64,000 nucleotides of DNA from Methylococcales symbiont of Iophon sp. n. MRB-2018 (GCA_003666325.1 QPIL01000122.1:1-64000), one strand, 5' to 3'. Counted from the first letter of the stretch, positions 9,281-18,829 are shown. Numbers and translations: made by a program. Notes: generated by a model from the letters alone, not told the origin.

Positions 9281-9948
9281 GTAAAATGCTCGCCAGTATT
9301 AACAGTCTTGAAGAGGCTCAATTCATACTCACCACTTCTGTTGATATTATTGATCTCAAGCAACCTAAGCTCGGTGCGTTAGGAGCGCTGCCTAGTGACA
9401 CCATTAAGAATATTGTAAAGCTGGTTGACCATAAAAAACCAATCAGTGCAACGATAGGCGATTTACCTATGAATGCTGATTTAATCTTTGATGCGGTAAC
9501 TGCCATGTCGAAAACACAGGTCGATTATATCAAGATAGGTTTTTTCCCTGGTGGGGATTGGCAGCAAACGCTTTCCAGACTCAATCAATTGACACAACAG
9601 AGGCAGCAATTAATTGCTGTACTATTCGCCGATAATGATCCTGATTTCAAAATTATTCCGTCATTAAAAGAAAACAGTTTTACAGGTGTTATGCTAGATA
9701 CTATGGATAAAACATCTGGGACTTTATCGCAGTTAATGTCTTTTAATGAATTAACTCTCTTTGTAAAATCTGCAAATGAAGCTGAATTATTCTGTGGCTT
9801 GGCAGGCTCACTTAAAACTGAAGATATTCCTGAGCTGTTAAAATTAAATGCTGATTATTTAGGTTTTAGAGGCGCTTTATGTGAGCAACATAATAGAACA
9901 GCACCTCTAAACACTGAATCAACAAATAAAGTCCTTGCTCATTTTTAA
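9277..9948 (+). CDS. (5-formylfuran-3-yl)methyl phosphate synthase-like protein (MfnB/DUF556 family)
   Basis: MfnB makes 4-(hydroxymethyl)-2-furancarboxaldehyde phosphate from glyceraldehyde-3-phosphate, the furan part of methanofuran. The protein has the family pattern 'DIIDLKQPKLGALGALP' with the catalytic lysine region, 'VDYIKIGFF' and 'GVMLDTMDKT'. The start is placed at 9277 because that ATG overlaps the DUF447 stop in the same ATGA arrangement seen in this operon; the longer frame from 9223 adds residues unlike the family. Length 224 residues is normal. Confidence 0.85.
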   Translation: MSKMLASINSLEEAQFILTTSVDIIDLKQPKLGALGALPSDTIKNIVKLVDHKKPISATIGDLPMNADLIFDAVTAMSKTQVDYIKIGFFPGGDWQQTLSRLNQLTQQRQQLIAVLFADNDPDFKIIPSLKENSFTGVMLDTMDKTSGTLSQLMSFNELTLFVKSANEAELFCGLAGSLKTEDIPELLKLNADYLGFRGALCEQHNRTAPLNTESTNKVLAHF

Positions 9949-9969
9949 CCAAACACCTTAAAAATATAG

Positions 9970-10620
9970 ATGGAAATTAGTAAAAACCCGTTAGGTAACC
10001 GATTCAGAGGCTATCTCCCTGTTATTGTTGATATTGAAACGGCAGGGTTTAATGCAAAAAAAAACCCGCTGTTAGAAATTGCCGCTGTTATTGTTGAGCC
10101 TGACCCACAAGGACTGCTACAAACCACAGAAACACATGCTTGTAATATCATCCCCTTTAAAGACTCAGAACTTGATGATGCCGCATTAAAATTTACCAAC
10201 ATTGACCCCTACCATCCTTTTCGCATGTCTATTGAAGAAAAAGAGGCACTGTCAAAAATATTTAAGCCGATCAAAGATGCGGTTAAACGTAATGACTGCT
10301 CACGCGCCATTTTAGTCGGTCACAACCCCGCTTTTGATATGAATTTTTTAAACGCAGCAATTGCAAGAACCAAGATAAAACGTAGTCCATTTCATCCTTT
10401 TAGTAGCTTTGATACAGCCACTCTAGGTGGATTGGTATATGGGCAAACCGTTTTGGCTAAAATTGCCAAAGCAGCTAATTTAGAATGGGATAGTAATAAA
10501 GCGCATTCGGCACTTTATGATGCAGAACAAACAGCCAAGCTGTTTTGTATGATAGTTAATCGTTGGAAAAAGCTGGAAGAGTTAGATAGAGCAGACTCAG
10601 GACTAAAAACTAAAAACTAA
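9970..10620 (+). CDS. rnt: Ribonuclease T
   Basis: A 216-residue DEDDh exonuclease that trims the 3' ends of tRNA and other stable RNAs. Exo motifs are visible: 'VIVDIETAGFNAKKNPLLEI' (Exo I), 'VGHNPAFDMNFLNAA' (Exo II) and 'AHSALYDAEQTAKLF' (Exo III with the catalytic His). 'TAGFNA' is characteristic of RNase T. The last residues (ADSGLKTKN) and the stop codon are encoded by a 7-bp repeat tract, so the natural C-terminus has been extended or replaced by repeat sequence. Confidence 0.93.
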   Translation: MEISKNPLGNRFRGYLPVIVDIETAGFNAKKNPLLEIAAVIVEPDPQGLLQTTETHACNIIPFKDSELDDAALKFTNIDPYHPFRMSIEEKEALSKIFKPIKDAVKRNDCSRAILVGHNPAFDMNFLNAAIARTKIKRSPFHPFSSFDTATLGGLVYGQTVLAKIAKAANLEWDSNKAHSALYDAEQTAKLFCMIVNRWKKLEELDRADSGLKTKN

Positions 10621-10640
10621 AAACTAAAGACGAAAGACAA
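10593..10640 (-). repeat. Heptanucleotide tandem repeat (repeat B tail type) at the rnt 3' end
   Basis: On the minus strand this reads GTCTTTCGTCTTTAGT followed by three TTTTAGT-type units and CCTGAGTC. It is the same 7-bp family as the tail of repeat B elsewhere. The plus-strand form supplies the last codons and the stop of rnt. Confidence 0.75.
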
Positions 10641-10668
10641 AAACGCCTTCCGTCTTGCTAAAACCAAA

Positions 10669-10992
10669 TTAGCTTTCTGCAGGTGCAGCCGCTGCTAACA
10701 TTTTAGCTAATTCACCTTTGCCGTGTAAGTCCATGATAATATCGCAACCACCTACTAATTCGCCTTTAATATAAAGCTGTGGGTAGGTTGGCCAGTTTGA
10801 ATAGGTTTTCAACGCTTCACGTACTTCCGGATCATCAAAAATATTAATGTACATAAAATTAGCATTACACTCTTTTAACACCTGTACAGTCTGTGCAGAA
10901 AAACCGCACTGAGGAAAATCAGGTGAGCCTTTCATATACAAAACAACTGGATGACCTTCTAATTGATCTTTAATTCTTGCTATAACATCCAT
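10669..10992 (-). CDS. grxD: Monothiol glutaredoxin Grx4
   Basis: A 107-residue monothiol glutaredoxin that carries and delivers [2Fe-2S] clusters. It has the CGFS active site in 'FPQCGFSAQTVQVL', 'WPTYPQLYIKGELVGGCDI' for glutathione binding, and an acidic end. The start is placed at MDVIARIKDQL (10992) rather than the ATG five codons upstream because family members begin there. Confidence 0.95.
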   Translation of the reverse strand: MDVIARIKDQLEGHPVVLYMKGSPDFPQCGFSAQTVQVLKECNANFMYINIFDDPEVREALKTYSNWPTYPQLYIKGELVGGCDIIMDLHGKGELAKMLAAAAPAES

Positions 10993-11156
10993 TACTAAAA
11001 CTCTCAAAAAAATAATAAGTTGGTAATTTTATCAAGTTTTATAAATTAAACAAAATAAATTTGCAATATAAGCAACAATTTCTTGCTTGTAACTATATTA
11101 CATATATAATTAAAGGTTTTTCGTTTTTAACTTATCATATCCGTCACTTAATAAAA

Positions 11157-12332
11157 ATGTCCTGTCATATCATGCCCACTTATAGACGTTTACCCGTTAC
11201 TTTTGACCGAGGCGAAGGCGTTTGGCTATGGGATAAAAATAATAAACGCTATTTTGATGCCCTTTCAGGTATTTCTGTCTGTAATTTAGGTCATTCCCAC
11301 CCTGCTATTCACCAGGCAATTTGTCAACAAAGTAAAAAATTACTACATACCTCCAATCTCTATGGTGTTGCTGCTCAAGAAATACTGGCAACAAAACTGA
11401 TTAATAAAAGCGGTATGGATAATGTCTTTTTCTGTAATTCAGGTGCAGAAGCGAATGAGGCTGCGATTAAAATAGCGCGTTTATACGGCCATCAACAAAA
11501 TATAAGCAACCCTTGTATATTGGTAATGAAACAAAGTTTTCATGGCCGCACTATGGCAACATTAAGTGCCTCTGGAAATCCAAAAATACAAGAAGGCTTT
11601 GCCCCCTTGCTTGAAGGCTTTATCCATATTCCTTTTGATGATATTACTGCCATTAAGCAAGCACTTGAACAGAACAGTAACATTGTTGCTATTATGCTTG
11701 AGCCTGTACAAGGTGAGGGTGGCGTACATATTCCTGCTACCAATTATCTCAACCAGGTGCGTCAAATTTGTACTGATAACAATTTATTGATGATGCTGGA
11801 TGAAATCCAGACAGGTATTGGCCGCACTGGAAAGCTGTTTGCTTATCAACATAATGCAATCATTCCAGATGTTTGTACATTGGCTAAAGCTTTGGCCAAT
11901 GGCGTACCCATTGGAGCCTGTCTTGCTAAAGGTAAAGCAGCAACTTTGTTAACGGCTGGCAAACACGGTTCAACCTTTGGTGGTAATCCACTGGCCTGTC
12001 ATACTGCTTGTGCGGTTTTAGACAGCTTGAGTGAAGCCTCCATCATAGAACAAGTTGAAGCCAAAGGCAGTCAAATTTGTAGCCTCTTGAGCGAGACACT
12101 AAAAGATAATAATGCTGTCCTTAACATCAGATACAAAGGTTTAATGATAGCCATTGATCTTGCCATGCCCTGCGCCGAATTAGTCGGTATTGCACAAGAA
12201 AATGGTTTATTAATTAATGTCACCAATGAAAAAACCATACGATTACTGCCTCCTTTAATCATCACTTCAGAACACATTGAATTTTTGACTGGGATATTGG
12301 CAAAACTTATTCAAGCATTTACAAAACAATAA
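11157..12332 (+). CDS. argD: Acetylornithine aminotransferase
   Basis: PLP-dependent class III aminotransferase of arginine biosynthesis that makes N-acetylornithine (it may also act in lysine synthesis). Family features: 'MPTYRRLPVTFDRGEGVWLW', 'FFCNSGAEANEAAIK', 'MLDEIQTGIGRTGKLF' and the PLP lysine in 'CTLAKALANGVPIGA'. An in-frame ATG at 11061 adds 32 residues with no family match; MSCHIMPTYRR at 11157 fits the normal N-terminus and gives 391 residues. It ends 7 bp before argF, so the two form an operon. Confidence 0.95.
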   Translation: MSCHIMPTYRRLPVTFDRGEGVWLWDKNNKRYFDALSGISVCNLGHSHPAIHQAICQQSKKLLHTSNLYGVAAQEILATKLINKSGMDNVFFCNSGAEANEAAIKIARLYGHQQNISNPCILVMKQSFHGRTMATLSASGNPKIQEGFAPLLEGFIHIPFDDITAIKQALEQNSNIVAIMLEPVQGEGGVHIPATNYLNQVRQICTDNNLLMMLDEIQTGIGRTGKLFAYQHNAIIPDVCTLAKALANGVPIGACLAKGKAATLLTAGKHGSTFGGNPLACHTACAVLDSLSEASIIEQVEAKGSQICSLLSETLKDNNAVLNIRYKGLMIAIDLAMPCAELVGIAQENGLLINVTNEKTIRLLPPLIITSEHIEFLTGILAKLIQAFTKQ

Positions 12333-12339
12333 TAAAACA

Positions 12340-13236
12340 ATGCAGCCCAGACATTTTATTAGCCTATTAGATCTAACTAGCGATGAGTTTCGCCGTTTAA
12401 TACATAGAGCTAAGCAATTAAAAACTAACAAAGACCCAGACTTTCAACCTCTTAAAGGTCAAGTCCTTGCCATGATATTTGAAAAGTCGTCAACACGAAC
12501 ACGCATTTCTTTTGCAACAGGTATGGCTCAGTTTGGCGGCAGTGCGCTATTTTTATCACCCAGAGATATTCAACTAGGTCGAGGCGAGCCTCTGCAAGAT
12601 AGCGCAAAAGTCATTTCTAGTATGGTTGACTGTATTATGCTAAGAACGCATTCTCATGAAATGGTCACTACTTTTGCAAAATACTCCTCAGTACCTATTA
12701 TCAATGGTCTGACTGATTTATTACATCCGTGTCAATTACTAGCCGATATGCAAGCTTTCTTTGAACACCGAGGTGATATAGAAGGCAAAACGGTTACTTG
12801 GATTGGTGATGGCAACAATATGTGTCATTCATATATTAATGCAGCACGGGTTTTGAACTTTACACTTAATATTGCTTGTCCAGAAGCTTATTACCCCAAG
12901 CAGGAAATTGTTGATAACGCTAAAGGCCATGTCCATATTTTTAATTCTACAGAAGCAGCCGCTGAAAATTCTGACCTGATTGTGACTGACGTATGGGCAA
13001 GTATGGGGCAAGAAGGAGAACAGAAAAAACGTGAAATCGCATTTAAAGATTTTCAAGTCACTAAAAACACCATGAATATAGCAAATAGTGATGCCCTGTT
13101 TATGCACTGTCTTCCTGCTCATAGAAACGAAGAAGTCACCGCAGAAGTCATTGATGGCTCTCAAAGTGTAGTATTTGATGCCGCTGAAAATCGTTTACAT
13201 GCACAAAAAGCATTACTTGAATTTTTACTTTGTTAA
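12340..13236 (+). CDS. argF: Ornithine carbamoyltransferase
   Basis: Makes citrulline from ornithine and carbamoyl phosphate. At 298 residues it is the short bacterial form. Key motifs are 'EKSSTRTRISF' (carbamoyl phosphate site), 'HPCQLLADM' and 'MHCLPAHRNEEV' (ornithine site with the catalytic Cys). It is the second gene of the argD-argF operon. Confidence 0.96.
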   Translation: MQPRHFISLLDLTSDEFRRLIHRAKQLKTNKDPDFQPLKGQVLAMIFEKSSTRTRISFATGMAQFGGSALFLSPRDIQLGRGEPLQDSAKVISSMVDCIMLRTHSHEMVTTFAKYSSVPIINGLTDLLHPCQLLADMQAFFEHRGDIEGKTVTWIGDGNNMCHSYINAARVLNFTLNIACPEAYYPKQEIVDNAKGHVHIFNSTEAAAENSDLIVTDVWASMGQEGEQKKREIAFKDFQVTKNTMNIANSDALFMHCLPAHRNEEVTAEVIDGSQSVVFDAAENRLHAQKALLEFLLC

Positions 13237-13269
13237 AATTTATTTAACAAGAAAACAAAAGGTGAAATC

Positions 13270-13941
13270 ATGAAAAAAACAATAATTACATTGCTTACTT
13301 TGTTAACAATCAGCCTATATTCTCAAGCTGAAACAATCTATGTTACTGATAGCCATAAATTTACCTTCAGAAGTAGTGACATTAAAAATGCAAAAATTTT
13401 AAAAATGGTTCCGAGTGGCACAGCACTTACGCTAATTAGTGTTGATAAAAGTACTGGCTATAGCAAAGTACGCAGTAATGATGGTACAGAAGGCTATATT
13501 CTAACTCGATATACTTTAAACAAGCCCATAAATCGCTGGCAATTAAAAAAAGCCAACAAACAGCTTAATACCCTAGAAAAAGCTTTTAGCTTGGCAAAAC
13601 AAGAATTAAATCAATTAAAGGGTAATAATCGCAAAACATTAAGTTCAAACCAGTCCCTTGCTCAAGAAAAAGACACGCTGAGCAAAGATCTTAATGATTT
13701 ACGTCAAACAGCATCTAACGCAGTGCAATTAAAGCAGCAAAGAGATCAATTGCAAGAGCGCGTCATTTCTGTAGAACGTGAATTACAGCAAGTTAAGCGT
13801 GAAAACCAGATACTGGAAGACAGTACTAATCAAGACTGGTTTTTATACGGCGGGATTTTATCGCTGGTTGCTACCATTTTAGGTTTTATACTGCCTAAAT
13901 TAAGCTGGCGCAGAAAAACTAATAATTGGGAGACTTTTTAA
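13270..13941 (+). CDS. SH3-domain membrane protein (TIGR04211 / YgiM-like)
   Basis: A 223-residue envelope protein. It has a cleavable-looking signal peptide (ending near SLYSQA), then a bacterial SH3 domain (residues about 20-85, 'YVTDSHKFTFRSS', 'GTEGYILTRYTL'). A long coiled coil (about 90-190) and one C-terminal transmembrane helix ('YGGILSLVATILGFILP') follow. The architecture matches the TIGR04211/YgiM group; function is not well defined. It follows argF by 33 bp but has its own ribosome-binding site AAAAGGTGA. Confidence 0.85.
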   Translation: MKKTIITLLTLLTISLYSQAETIYVTDSHKFTFRSSDIKNAKILKMVPSGTALTLISVDKSTGYSKVRSNDGTEGYILTRYTLNKPINRWQLKKANKQLNTLEKAFSLAKQELNQLKGNNRKTLSSNQSLAQEKDTLSKDLNDLRQTASNAVQLKQQRDQLQERVISVERELQQVKRENQILEDSTNQDWFLYGGILSLVATILGFILPKLSWRRKTNNWETF

Positions 13942-14000
13942 AAGCAAAGTTAATGAAAAGAAACCTCAGCAAAATGGCTTTAAGATTTATATAAAGAAAG

Positions 14001-14160
14001 GACTCAGGACTAAAGGCTTAGGGCTTAGGACTAAAGTAACTGGAATCTCTGTTACCGCACATCATTCCCGAAGTCTGTTATCGGGAATCTAGTTTTAAAC
14101 ACCTGGATTCCTGCTTAGAATATGCAGGAATGACAGAGGGAGTGAAGCGGATCTTATACA
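14001..14160 (-). repeat. Dispersed repeat B, copy 1 (full length, minus strand)
   Basis: Read on the minus strand it starts AAGATCCGCTTCACTCCCT, contains two hairpins (TTCCTGCATATTCTAAGCAGGAA and GATTCCCGATAACAGACTTCGGGAAT), then CCAGTTACTTTAGTCC and 7-bp units. It matches the plus-strand copy at 39713-39888 nearly base for base, and partly those at 26626 and 53001. Both hairpins are REP-like. Confidence 0.85.
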
Positions 14161-14189
14161 TAGCATAGACCCATTAATGTTTGTGTCCT

Positions 14190-14660
14190 TTATTTTTCAT
14201 TAGTGTGATAGCCCGCACCAACAAAGTAATTTTTGGTTGGAACTTTCATCACATAGGTATGTTTGGTGGTTATTTTTTTGTTGAGTTTCGCCCACTTATA
14301 ACTGACCCAACCTGCACCTTCCTCTAAAGCGGTTCTAGTAAATTCAAACGACATATAACTGCCATTTTTGTCATTAAACAGACTCAAATCTTTGCCTAAA
14401 AGCTCTGGCTTATAAGGATGTGCTAAGATTGCTACTCTGTCTAGCGCACCCACAAACAAATACAAATCACCTTGTGCAAACATACTCTTAGAATCATTAA
14501 CCTGCTTAATGAGTTCGTCTTTTCCTTGTGCTAGCGCCATGACCACTCCTTGCTCTACCAAGGCTTTAACTTGCTGCCTTTTGTCATGTTCATCGCTTGA
14601 TAACACTACACTTGTTAATGTTAACAATAGCAAACAAAATAATGCTTTACTATATTTCAT
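14190..14660 (-). CDS. Exported single-Cache-domain protein
   Basis: A 156-residue protein with an N-terminal signal sequence ('ALFCLLLLTLTSVVLS') followed by one small-molecule-binding Cache domain (sCache type). Visible pieces are 'GDLYLFVGALDRVAILAHP', 'GKDLSLFNDKNGSYMS', 'GAGWVSYKWAK' and 'YFVGAGYH'. There is no attached kinase or methyl-accepting domain, so it would be a free periplasmic ligand-binding protein. The ligand is unknown and no sensor gene is adjacent. Confidence 0.8.
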   Translation of the reverse strand: MKYSKALFCLLLLTLTSVVLSSDEHDKRQQVKALVEQGVVMALAQGKDELIKQVNDSKSMFAQGDLYLFVGALDRVAILAHPYKPELLGKDLSLFNDKNGSYMSFEFTRTALEEGAGWVSYKWAKLNKKITTKHTYVMKVPTKNYFVGAGYHTNEK

Positions 14661-14782
14661 GCTAAATTTTCCATTCTAAAAAAATGGCATTGTACTATAG
14701 CAATATTTATTAGATCAGAAAAATAATGCTTGCTTTGTATCAGTCCGCTCTTGCACCTCTTTTTTGCTAGGAATGGTTTGTT

Positions 14783-14798
14783 GGGTATTTTTATACCC
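14783..14798. promoter_or_regulatory. Short perfect palindrome upstream of ilvD
   Basis: GGGTAT-TTTT-ATACCC lies about 85 bp before the ilvD start codon in an AT-rich leader. It could be an operator or a small RNA hairpin. No binding protein can be named. Confidence 0.3.
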
Positions 14799-14881
14799 AT
14801 AAATTATTGTTTTTACTAAAATTATAAATTAAAATAAGCTATCCCTTTAATATTTATACATAAACTTTAGGAATAATATAC

Positions 14882-16573
14882 ATGGCTCATTCAGATGACA
14901 ATAATACACGCAGCTTTTCATCTTTAGTAGTTGACGGTATGGAACGTGCTCCCAGCCGTGCCATGCTGCATGCTGTTGGTTTTACCAATGAAGATTTTAA
15001 AAAACCACAGATTGGTATTGCATCCACTTGGAGCATGGTGACACCTTGTAATATGCATATTAATAATTTAGCCGACAATGCTGCCAAAGGTGTTAATGAT
15101 GCTGATGGAAAGGCAGTGATATTTAACACTATCACCATATCTGACGGTATCTCCATGGGTACTGAAGGGATGAAATATTCCTTGGTATCGCGTGAAGTTA
15201 TTGCCGACTCTATAGAAACAGTCGTGGGTTGTCAGGGTTTTGACGGCGTAGTTGCTATTGGTGGTTGTGATAAAAACATGCCTGGTTGCATGATGGCACT
15301 CGCTCGCTTAAATCGACCCAGTGTATTTGTCTATGGTGGCACCATCTTACCTGGCTACCATAAAGAAAAAAAACTGGATGTCGTCTCAGTTTTTGAAGCT
15401 GTAGGTGCAAGAGCCAATAACAAAATTGATGATGCAGAATTGTCCTGTATTGAACAAAAAGCCATTCCGGGTGCAGGCTCCTGTGGTGGCATGTATACTG
15501 CAAACACCATGGCCTCTGCGATTGAAGCATTAGGTATGAGTTTACCCAATAGCTCTGCACAAGCCGCTGTTTCTGAAGACAAACGAATGGATTGTAAACG
15601 TGCTGGTAGCGCTGTCTTAGAACTTTTAAAAAAGGATATTAAACCCAGCGATATCATGAGCAAAAAAGCCTTTGAAAATGCCATTACCATAGTGATAGCT
15701 TTGGGTGGCTCTACAAATGCAGTATTACATTTAATAGCCATGGCTAATGCCAGCCATATTGATATTACATTAGATGACTTTACTCGTATTGGCGCAAATG
15801 TGCCCATGCTGGCAGACTTAAAACCCAGTGGCCGCTATCAAATGGCTGAATTAATTGAAATTGGTGGTATACAACCACTAATGAAGATTTTACTGGATCA
15901 GGGCTTATTGCATGGTGATTGCTTAACTGTTACTGGGAAAACTCTAACTGAAAATCTAGCGGATGTACAACCCTATCCCGAAGGGCAGGATATGATTCGT
16001 CCTTTAGATAACCCCATTAAAAAAGATAGCCATTTAGCTGTTTTATATGGCAACTTGGCAACAGAAGGTGCAGTAGCTAAAGTCACTGGCAAAGAAGGTT
16101 TGGTATTCACCGGTACGGCTAAAGTATTTGAAACAGAAGAGATGGCATTACAAAGTATTCTTAATGGTGGCATCGTTAAAGGTGACGTTATTGTTATCCG
16201 TTATGAGGGACCTAGAGGCGGCCCTGGTATGAGAGAAATGCTTTCTCCAACTGCCGCTGTTATGGGAAAAGGCTTAGGACAAGAAGTAGCTCTAATTACA
16301 GACGGTCGCTTTTCAGGTGGCACCCATGGTTTTGTTGTTGGTCATATCACCCCTGAAGCATTTGTTGGTGGTACACTTGCCATTGTTGAAAATGGTGACA
16401 AAATCACCATTGATGCGGATAAAAAAGAATTAACTTTACATGTTGCTGAAAACAGCATTGCAGAACGTATAAAAGCATGGCAACAACCAGAAGCTAAATA
16501 TACCCGTGGGGTATTATCTAAATATGCAAAACTGGTTAGCTCAGCATCTTTAGGTGCAGTGACAGATAATTAA
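14882..16573 (+). CDS. ilvD: Dihydroxy-acid dehydratase
   Basis: Iron-sulfur enzyme of valine, leucine and isoleucine synthesis. At 563 residues it is the short IlvD form. Cluster cysteines lie in 'VGCQGFDG', '[13 protein letters not shown]' and '[16 protein letters not shown]'. The C-terminal swivelling domain contains '[20 protein letters not shown]' and '[10 protein letters not shown]'. A poor ribosome-binding site (TAGGAATA) precedes the ATG. It stands alone between spacers. Confidence 0.97.
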   Translation: MAHSDDNNTRSFSSLVVDGMERAPSRAMLHAVGFTNEDFKKPQIGIASTWSMVTPCNMHINNLADNAAKGVNDADGKAVIFNTITISDGISMGTEGMKYSLVSREVIADSIETVVGCQGFDGVVAIGGCDKNMPGCMMALARLNRPSVFVYGGTILPGYHKEKKLDVVSVFEAVGARANNKIDDAELSCIEQKAIPGAGSCGGMYTANTMASAIEALGMSLPNSSAQAAVSEDKRMDCKRAGSAVLELLKKDIKPSDIMSKKAFENAITIVIALGGSTNAVLHLIAMANASHIDITLDDFTRIGANVPMLADLKPSGRYQMAELIEIGGIQPLMKILLDQGLLHGDCLTVTGKTLTENLADVQPYPEGQDMIRPLDNPIKKDSHLAVLYGNLATEGAVAKVTGKEGLVFTGTAKVFETEEMALQSILNGGIVKGDVIVIRYEGPRGGPGMREMLSPTAAVMGKGLGQEVALITDGRFSGGTHGFVVGHITPEAFVGGTLAIVENGDKITIDADKKELTLHVAENSIAERIKAWQQPEAKYTRGVLSKYAKLVSSASLGAVTDN

Positions 16574-16584
16574 TTTTTTTTATT

Positions 16585-16618
16585 GTAGGCTGGATTAGCG
16601 ACAGCGTAATCTCGCTTT
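16585..16618. repeat. REP-like sequence
   Basis: GTAGGCTGGATTAGCG followed by ACAGCGTAAT resembles the widespread GTAGG(n)TGGATTAGCGnAGCGTAATCC palindromic repeats of gammaproteobacteria. The right arm is degenerate (CTCGC instead of CCAGC). Confidence 0.6.
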
Positions 16619-16723
16619 TTTGTTAGCGTGGACATGAATATACCCTGATCTTTAGGCTGAAAAATTAGCAACAACTTATTTATTACCGACTTTACTTTTT
16701 AATCACAGCATCAATGCACTCTT

Positions 16724-18025
16724 ATGCCAAACCAACAAGCTCACTTTGTAAACTGGTTTAGAGACTCTTCCCCCTATATCCACGCACATCATAATAAAAC
16801 CTTTGTTATATTCTTCAATGGCGAAGCCGTTATAAATGATTGTGATAATCTCATTCATGACTTTGCATTATTAAAAAGTCTAGGGATAAGACTTGTTTTA
16901 GTCCATGGCATTCGTCCACAAATTGACCAGCGCCTTAAACAACAAAATTTTACCTCTGTATTTCACCAAAATCTTAGAATTACTGACGAGCAAGTCTTAC
17001 AGTGTGTTAAAGAAGCCGCAGGGTTGGTACGAATAGAAATTGAAGCTTTATTATCCATGGGTTTGCCCAACTCACCTATGGCAGGTGCTAAAATTAAAGT
17101 CGCCTCGGGTAACTTTGTCATAGCAAAGCCATTAGGTATTATTGACGGTATTGATTATCAACATACGGGTAAAGTTAGACGTATAGAACATGCGGCTATT
17201 CATCAACAATTGGAAGATGACAATGTCGTTCTAATATCACCTATTGGCTACTCACCCAGTGGAGAAATTTTTAACCTAGCAGCAGAACAGGTCGCTACTG
17301 AAATTGCTATTGCCTTAAAGGCAGAAAAGCTGATTTTACTCACTGAACAAGATTGCCTATCAAATCAGCAATTAATTCAACAAATGACCACTGATGAGCT
17401 TAAAATCTTGCTCCAACAAGACATCAATAAACAACAAGCACAAACCCTCAATACTGCACTACAAAGCTGCCAAAGAGGCGTAGAGCGCGTTCACCTTATT
17501 AATCGAAAAACAGATGGTGCCTTATTGCTAGAATTATTCACCCGAGATGGCAGAGGTACATTAGTCAGCTCAAGCCCTTATGAAGAGATTCGTTCTGCTA
17601 ACTTAACGGATATTGCAGGCATTCTTGAACTCATTAAACCATTAGAACAAGCAGGACTATTAATTAGACGTTGCAGAGAAAAACTGGAAATAGAAATTAA
17701 GGATTATATTGTCATTGAACGTGATGGTTTGATTATTGGCTGCACCGCATTACATTTAATGAAAAATAAGCAATCTGCTGAAATAGCCTGTCTTGCTGTA
17801 CATGCCGATTACCAAAAACTTGACCGTGGCTATCGTCTTCTTGAGCATCTGCAAGTCAAAGCAAAAAAATTAAATATAAAGACCTTATTTGTACTATCAA
17901 CGCAAGCCATACATTGGTTTATAGAACGCGGTTTTAAAGAAGCTAAAATTGAATCCTTACCTGAGCAGCGAAAACAGTTTTACAATTACCAAAGAAATTC
18001 TAAAGTGCTTTTTAAAAATATTTAA
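16724..18025 (+). CDS. argA: N-acetylglutamate synthase (amino-acid kinase + GNAT)
   Basis: First step of arginine synthesis: acetylates glutamate from acetyl-CoA. At 433 residues it has the classical ArgA layout. The N-terminal amino-acid-kinase-like domain ('FVIFFNGEAVIND', 'LVLVHGIRPQIDQRL') provides arginine feedback control. The C-terminal GNAT acetyltransferase domain starts near residue 290 ('IRSANLTDIAGILELIKPLE', 'EIACLAVHADYQ'). It lies about 4 kb from argDF with unrelated genes between. Confidence 0.95.
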   Translation: MPNQQAHFVNWFRDSSPYIHAHHNKTFVIFFNGEAVINDCDNLIHDFALLKSLGIRLVLVHGIRPQIDQRLKQQNFTSVFHQNLRITDEQVLQCVKEAAGLVRIEIEALLSMGLPNSPMAGAKIKVASGNFVIAKPLGIIDGIDYQHTGKVRRIEHAAIHQQLEDDNVVLISPIGYSPSGEIFNLAAEQVATEIAIALKAEKLILLTEQDCLSNQQLIQQMTTDELKILLQQDINKQQAQTLNTALQSCQRGVERVHLINRKTDGALLLELFTRDGRGTLVSSSPYEEIRSANLTDIAGILELIKPLEQAGLLIRRCREKLEIEIKDYIVIERDGLIIGCTALHLMKNKQSAEIACLAVHADYQKLDRGYRLLEHLQVKAKKLNIKTLFVLSTQAIHWFIERGFKEAKIESLPEQRKQFYNYQRNSKVLFKNI

Positions 18026-18087
18026 AACGTCTTGAATAGCAAAACTCTAAACTAACCCCTTTATTTTACAATTGGAGTAAAAAAACA

Positions 18088-18471
18088 ATGATGAAACACT
18101 ATTTATTATTAATCTGTTTAATGTCTTCCAGTATTGCTTATGCAACTGAGGCAAAGAATGCGTGGAATGCGACAAAGTTGACAGAGTCAACGATCAAGAA
18201 AATTCAGCAGGCTCAGTATCAATACAAGAAGTGTGTAACCGATAAAATGCGACTAGCTGCTAAAGGTAATATTGATGTCAAAGATGCTACAGCGTCTATT
18301 ATGAAACTGTGCGAAGAGGTTTTGGCTCAAATGCGTCAGATCTATCTTGATAATGGTGTACCTGCTGTTATTGCCGACCGTCATTTAAAAAAAATGCGTA
18401 ATGATATTACCCGCCGTGTTATAAAACAGCTTATGTTTACCAAGGCAGCAGATAAAGCAGGTGCTCAGTAA
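18088..18471 (+). CDS. Small exported protein of unknown function
   Basis: A 127-residue protein with a clear signal peptide (residues 1 to about 20, cut predicted after 'SSIAYA'). The mature part is helical and basic, with two cysteines ('KKCVTDKM' and 'MKLCEEV') that could form a disulfide. An AATTGGAGTAA ribosome-binding region precedes the ATG. No family is recognised. It sits 60 bp after argA and may be cotranscribed. Confidence 0.7.
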   Translation: MMKHYLLLICLMSSSIAYATEAKNAWNATKLTESTIKKIQQAQYQYKKCVTDKMRLAAKGNIDVKDATASIMKLCEEVLAQMRQIYLDNGVPAVIADRHLKKMRNDITRRVIKQLMFTKAADKAGAQ

Positions 18472-18500
18472 AGGGCAAAATAAGGGACGTATTTCTAATT

Positions 18501-18526
18501 AGTCAATCCTTAAAAACCCAAACCAA
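18501..18526 (-). repeat. Dispersed repeat C, copy 1
   Basis: GTCAATCCTTAAAAACCCAA also occurs at 52961-52985 and, on the other strand with small changes, at 39935-39960. At the two other sites it flanks repeat B at a similar distance; here it stands alone. Confidence 0.65.
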
Positions 18527-18622
18527 AAACCCACCCCTACCCACTTAAAAACAGCTAAATTCTATTTGATTTTAAGTTTTTACATGGCACAACAAAAAAC
18601 AATAATTTTTTATAAAAAATAG

Positions 18623-18829
18623 CGCATTTTTTGCAAAAATAAAACAGAACTACTCAAAGTAAATATCTTGCGGTCATTAGATGCTATTCATATAGCCTGC
18701 GCCTTAGAGTGGCAATCAAAGTTGTTTGTATCATCGGATGCAAGGCAAGTAACAGCTACAATTAAATCTGGATTAAAAGTTGAATTTATAGAAGGATTTA
18801 AAGCAAAGAGACAAAAAAGTATAATTTAG
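18623..18829 (+). pseudogene. C-terminal relic of a PIN-domain (VapC-like) toxin
   Basis: An open frame without a start codon reads 'LRSLDAIHIACALE' then 'LFVSSDARQVTATIKSGLKV', the last third of a PIN-domain ribonuclease (conserved 'LDAIH.A.AL' and 'D.rQ..aa...GL'). The N-terminal acidic residues and any antitoxin gene are missing. It lies just upstream of hicAB in a patch of toxin-antitoxin remains. Confidence 0.65.
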
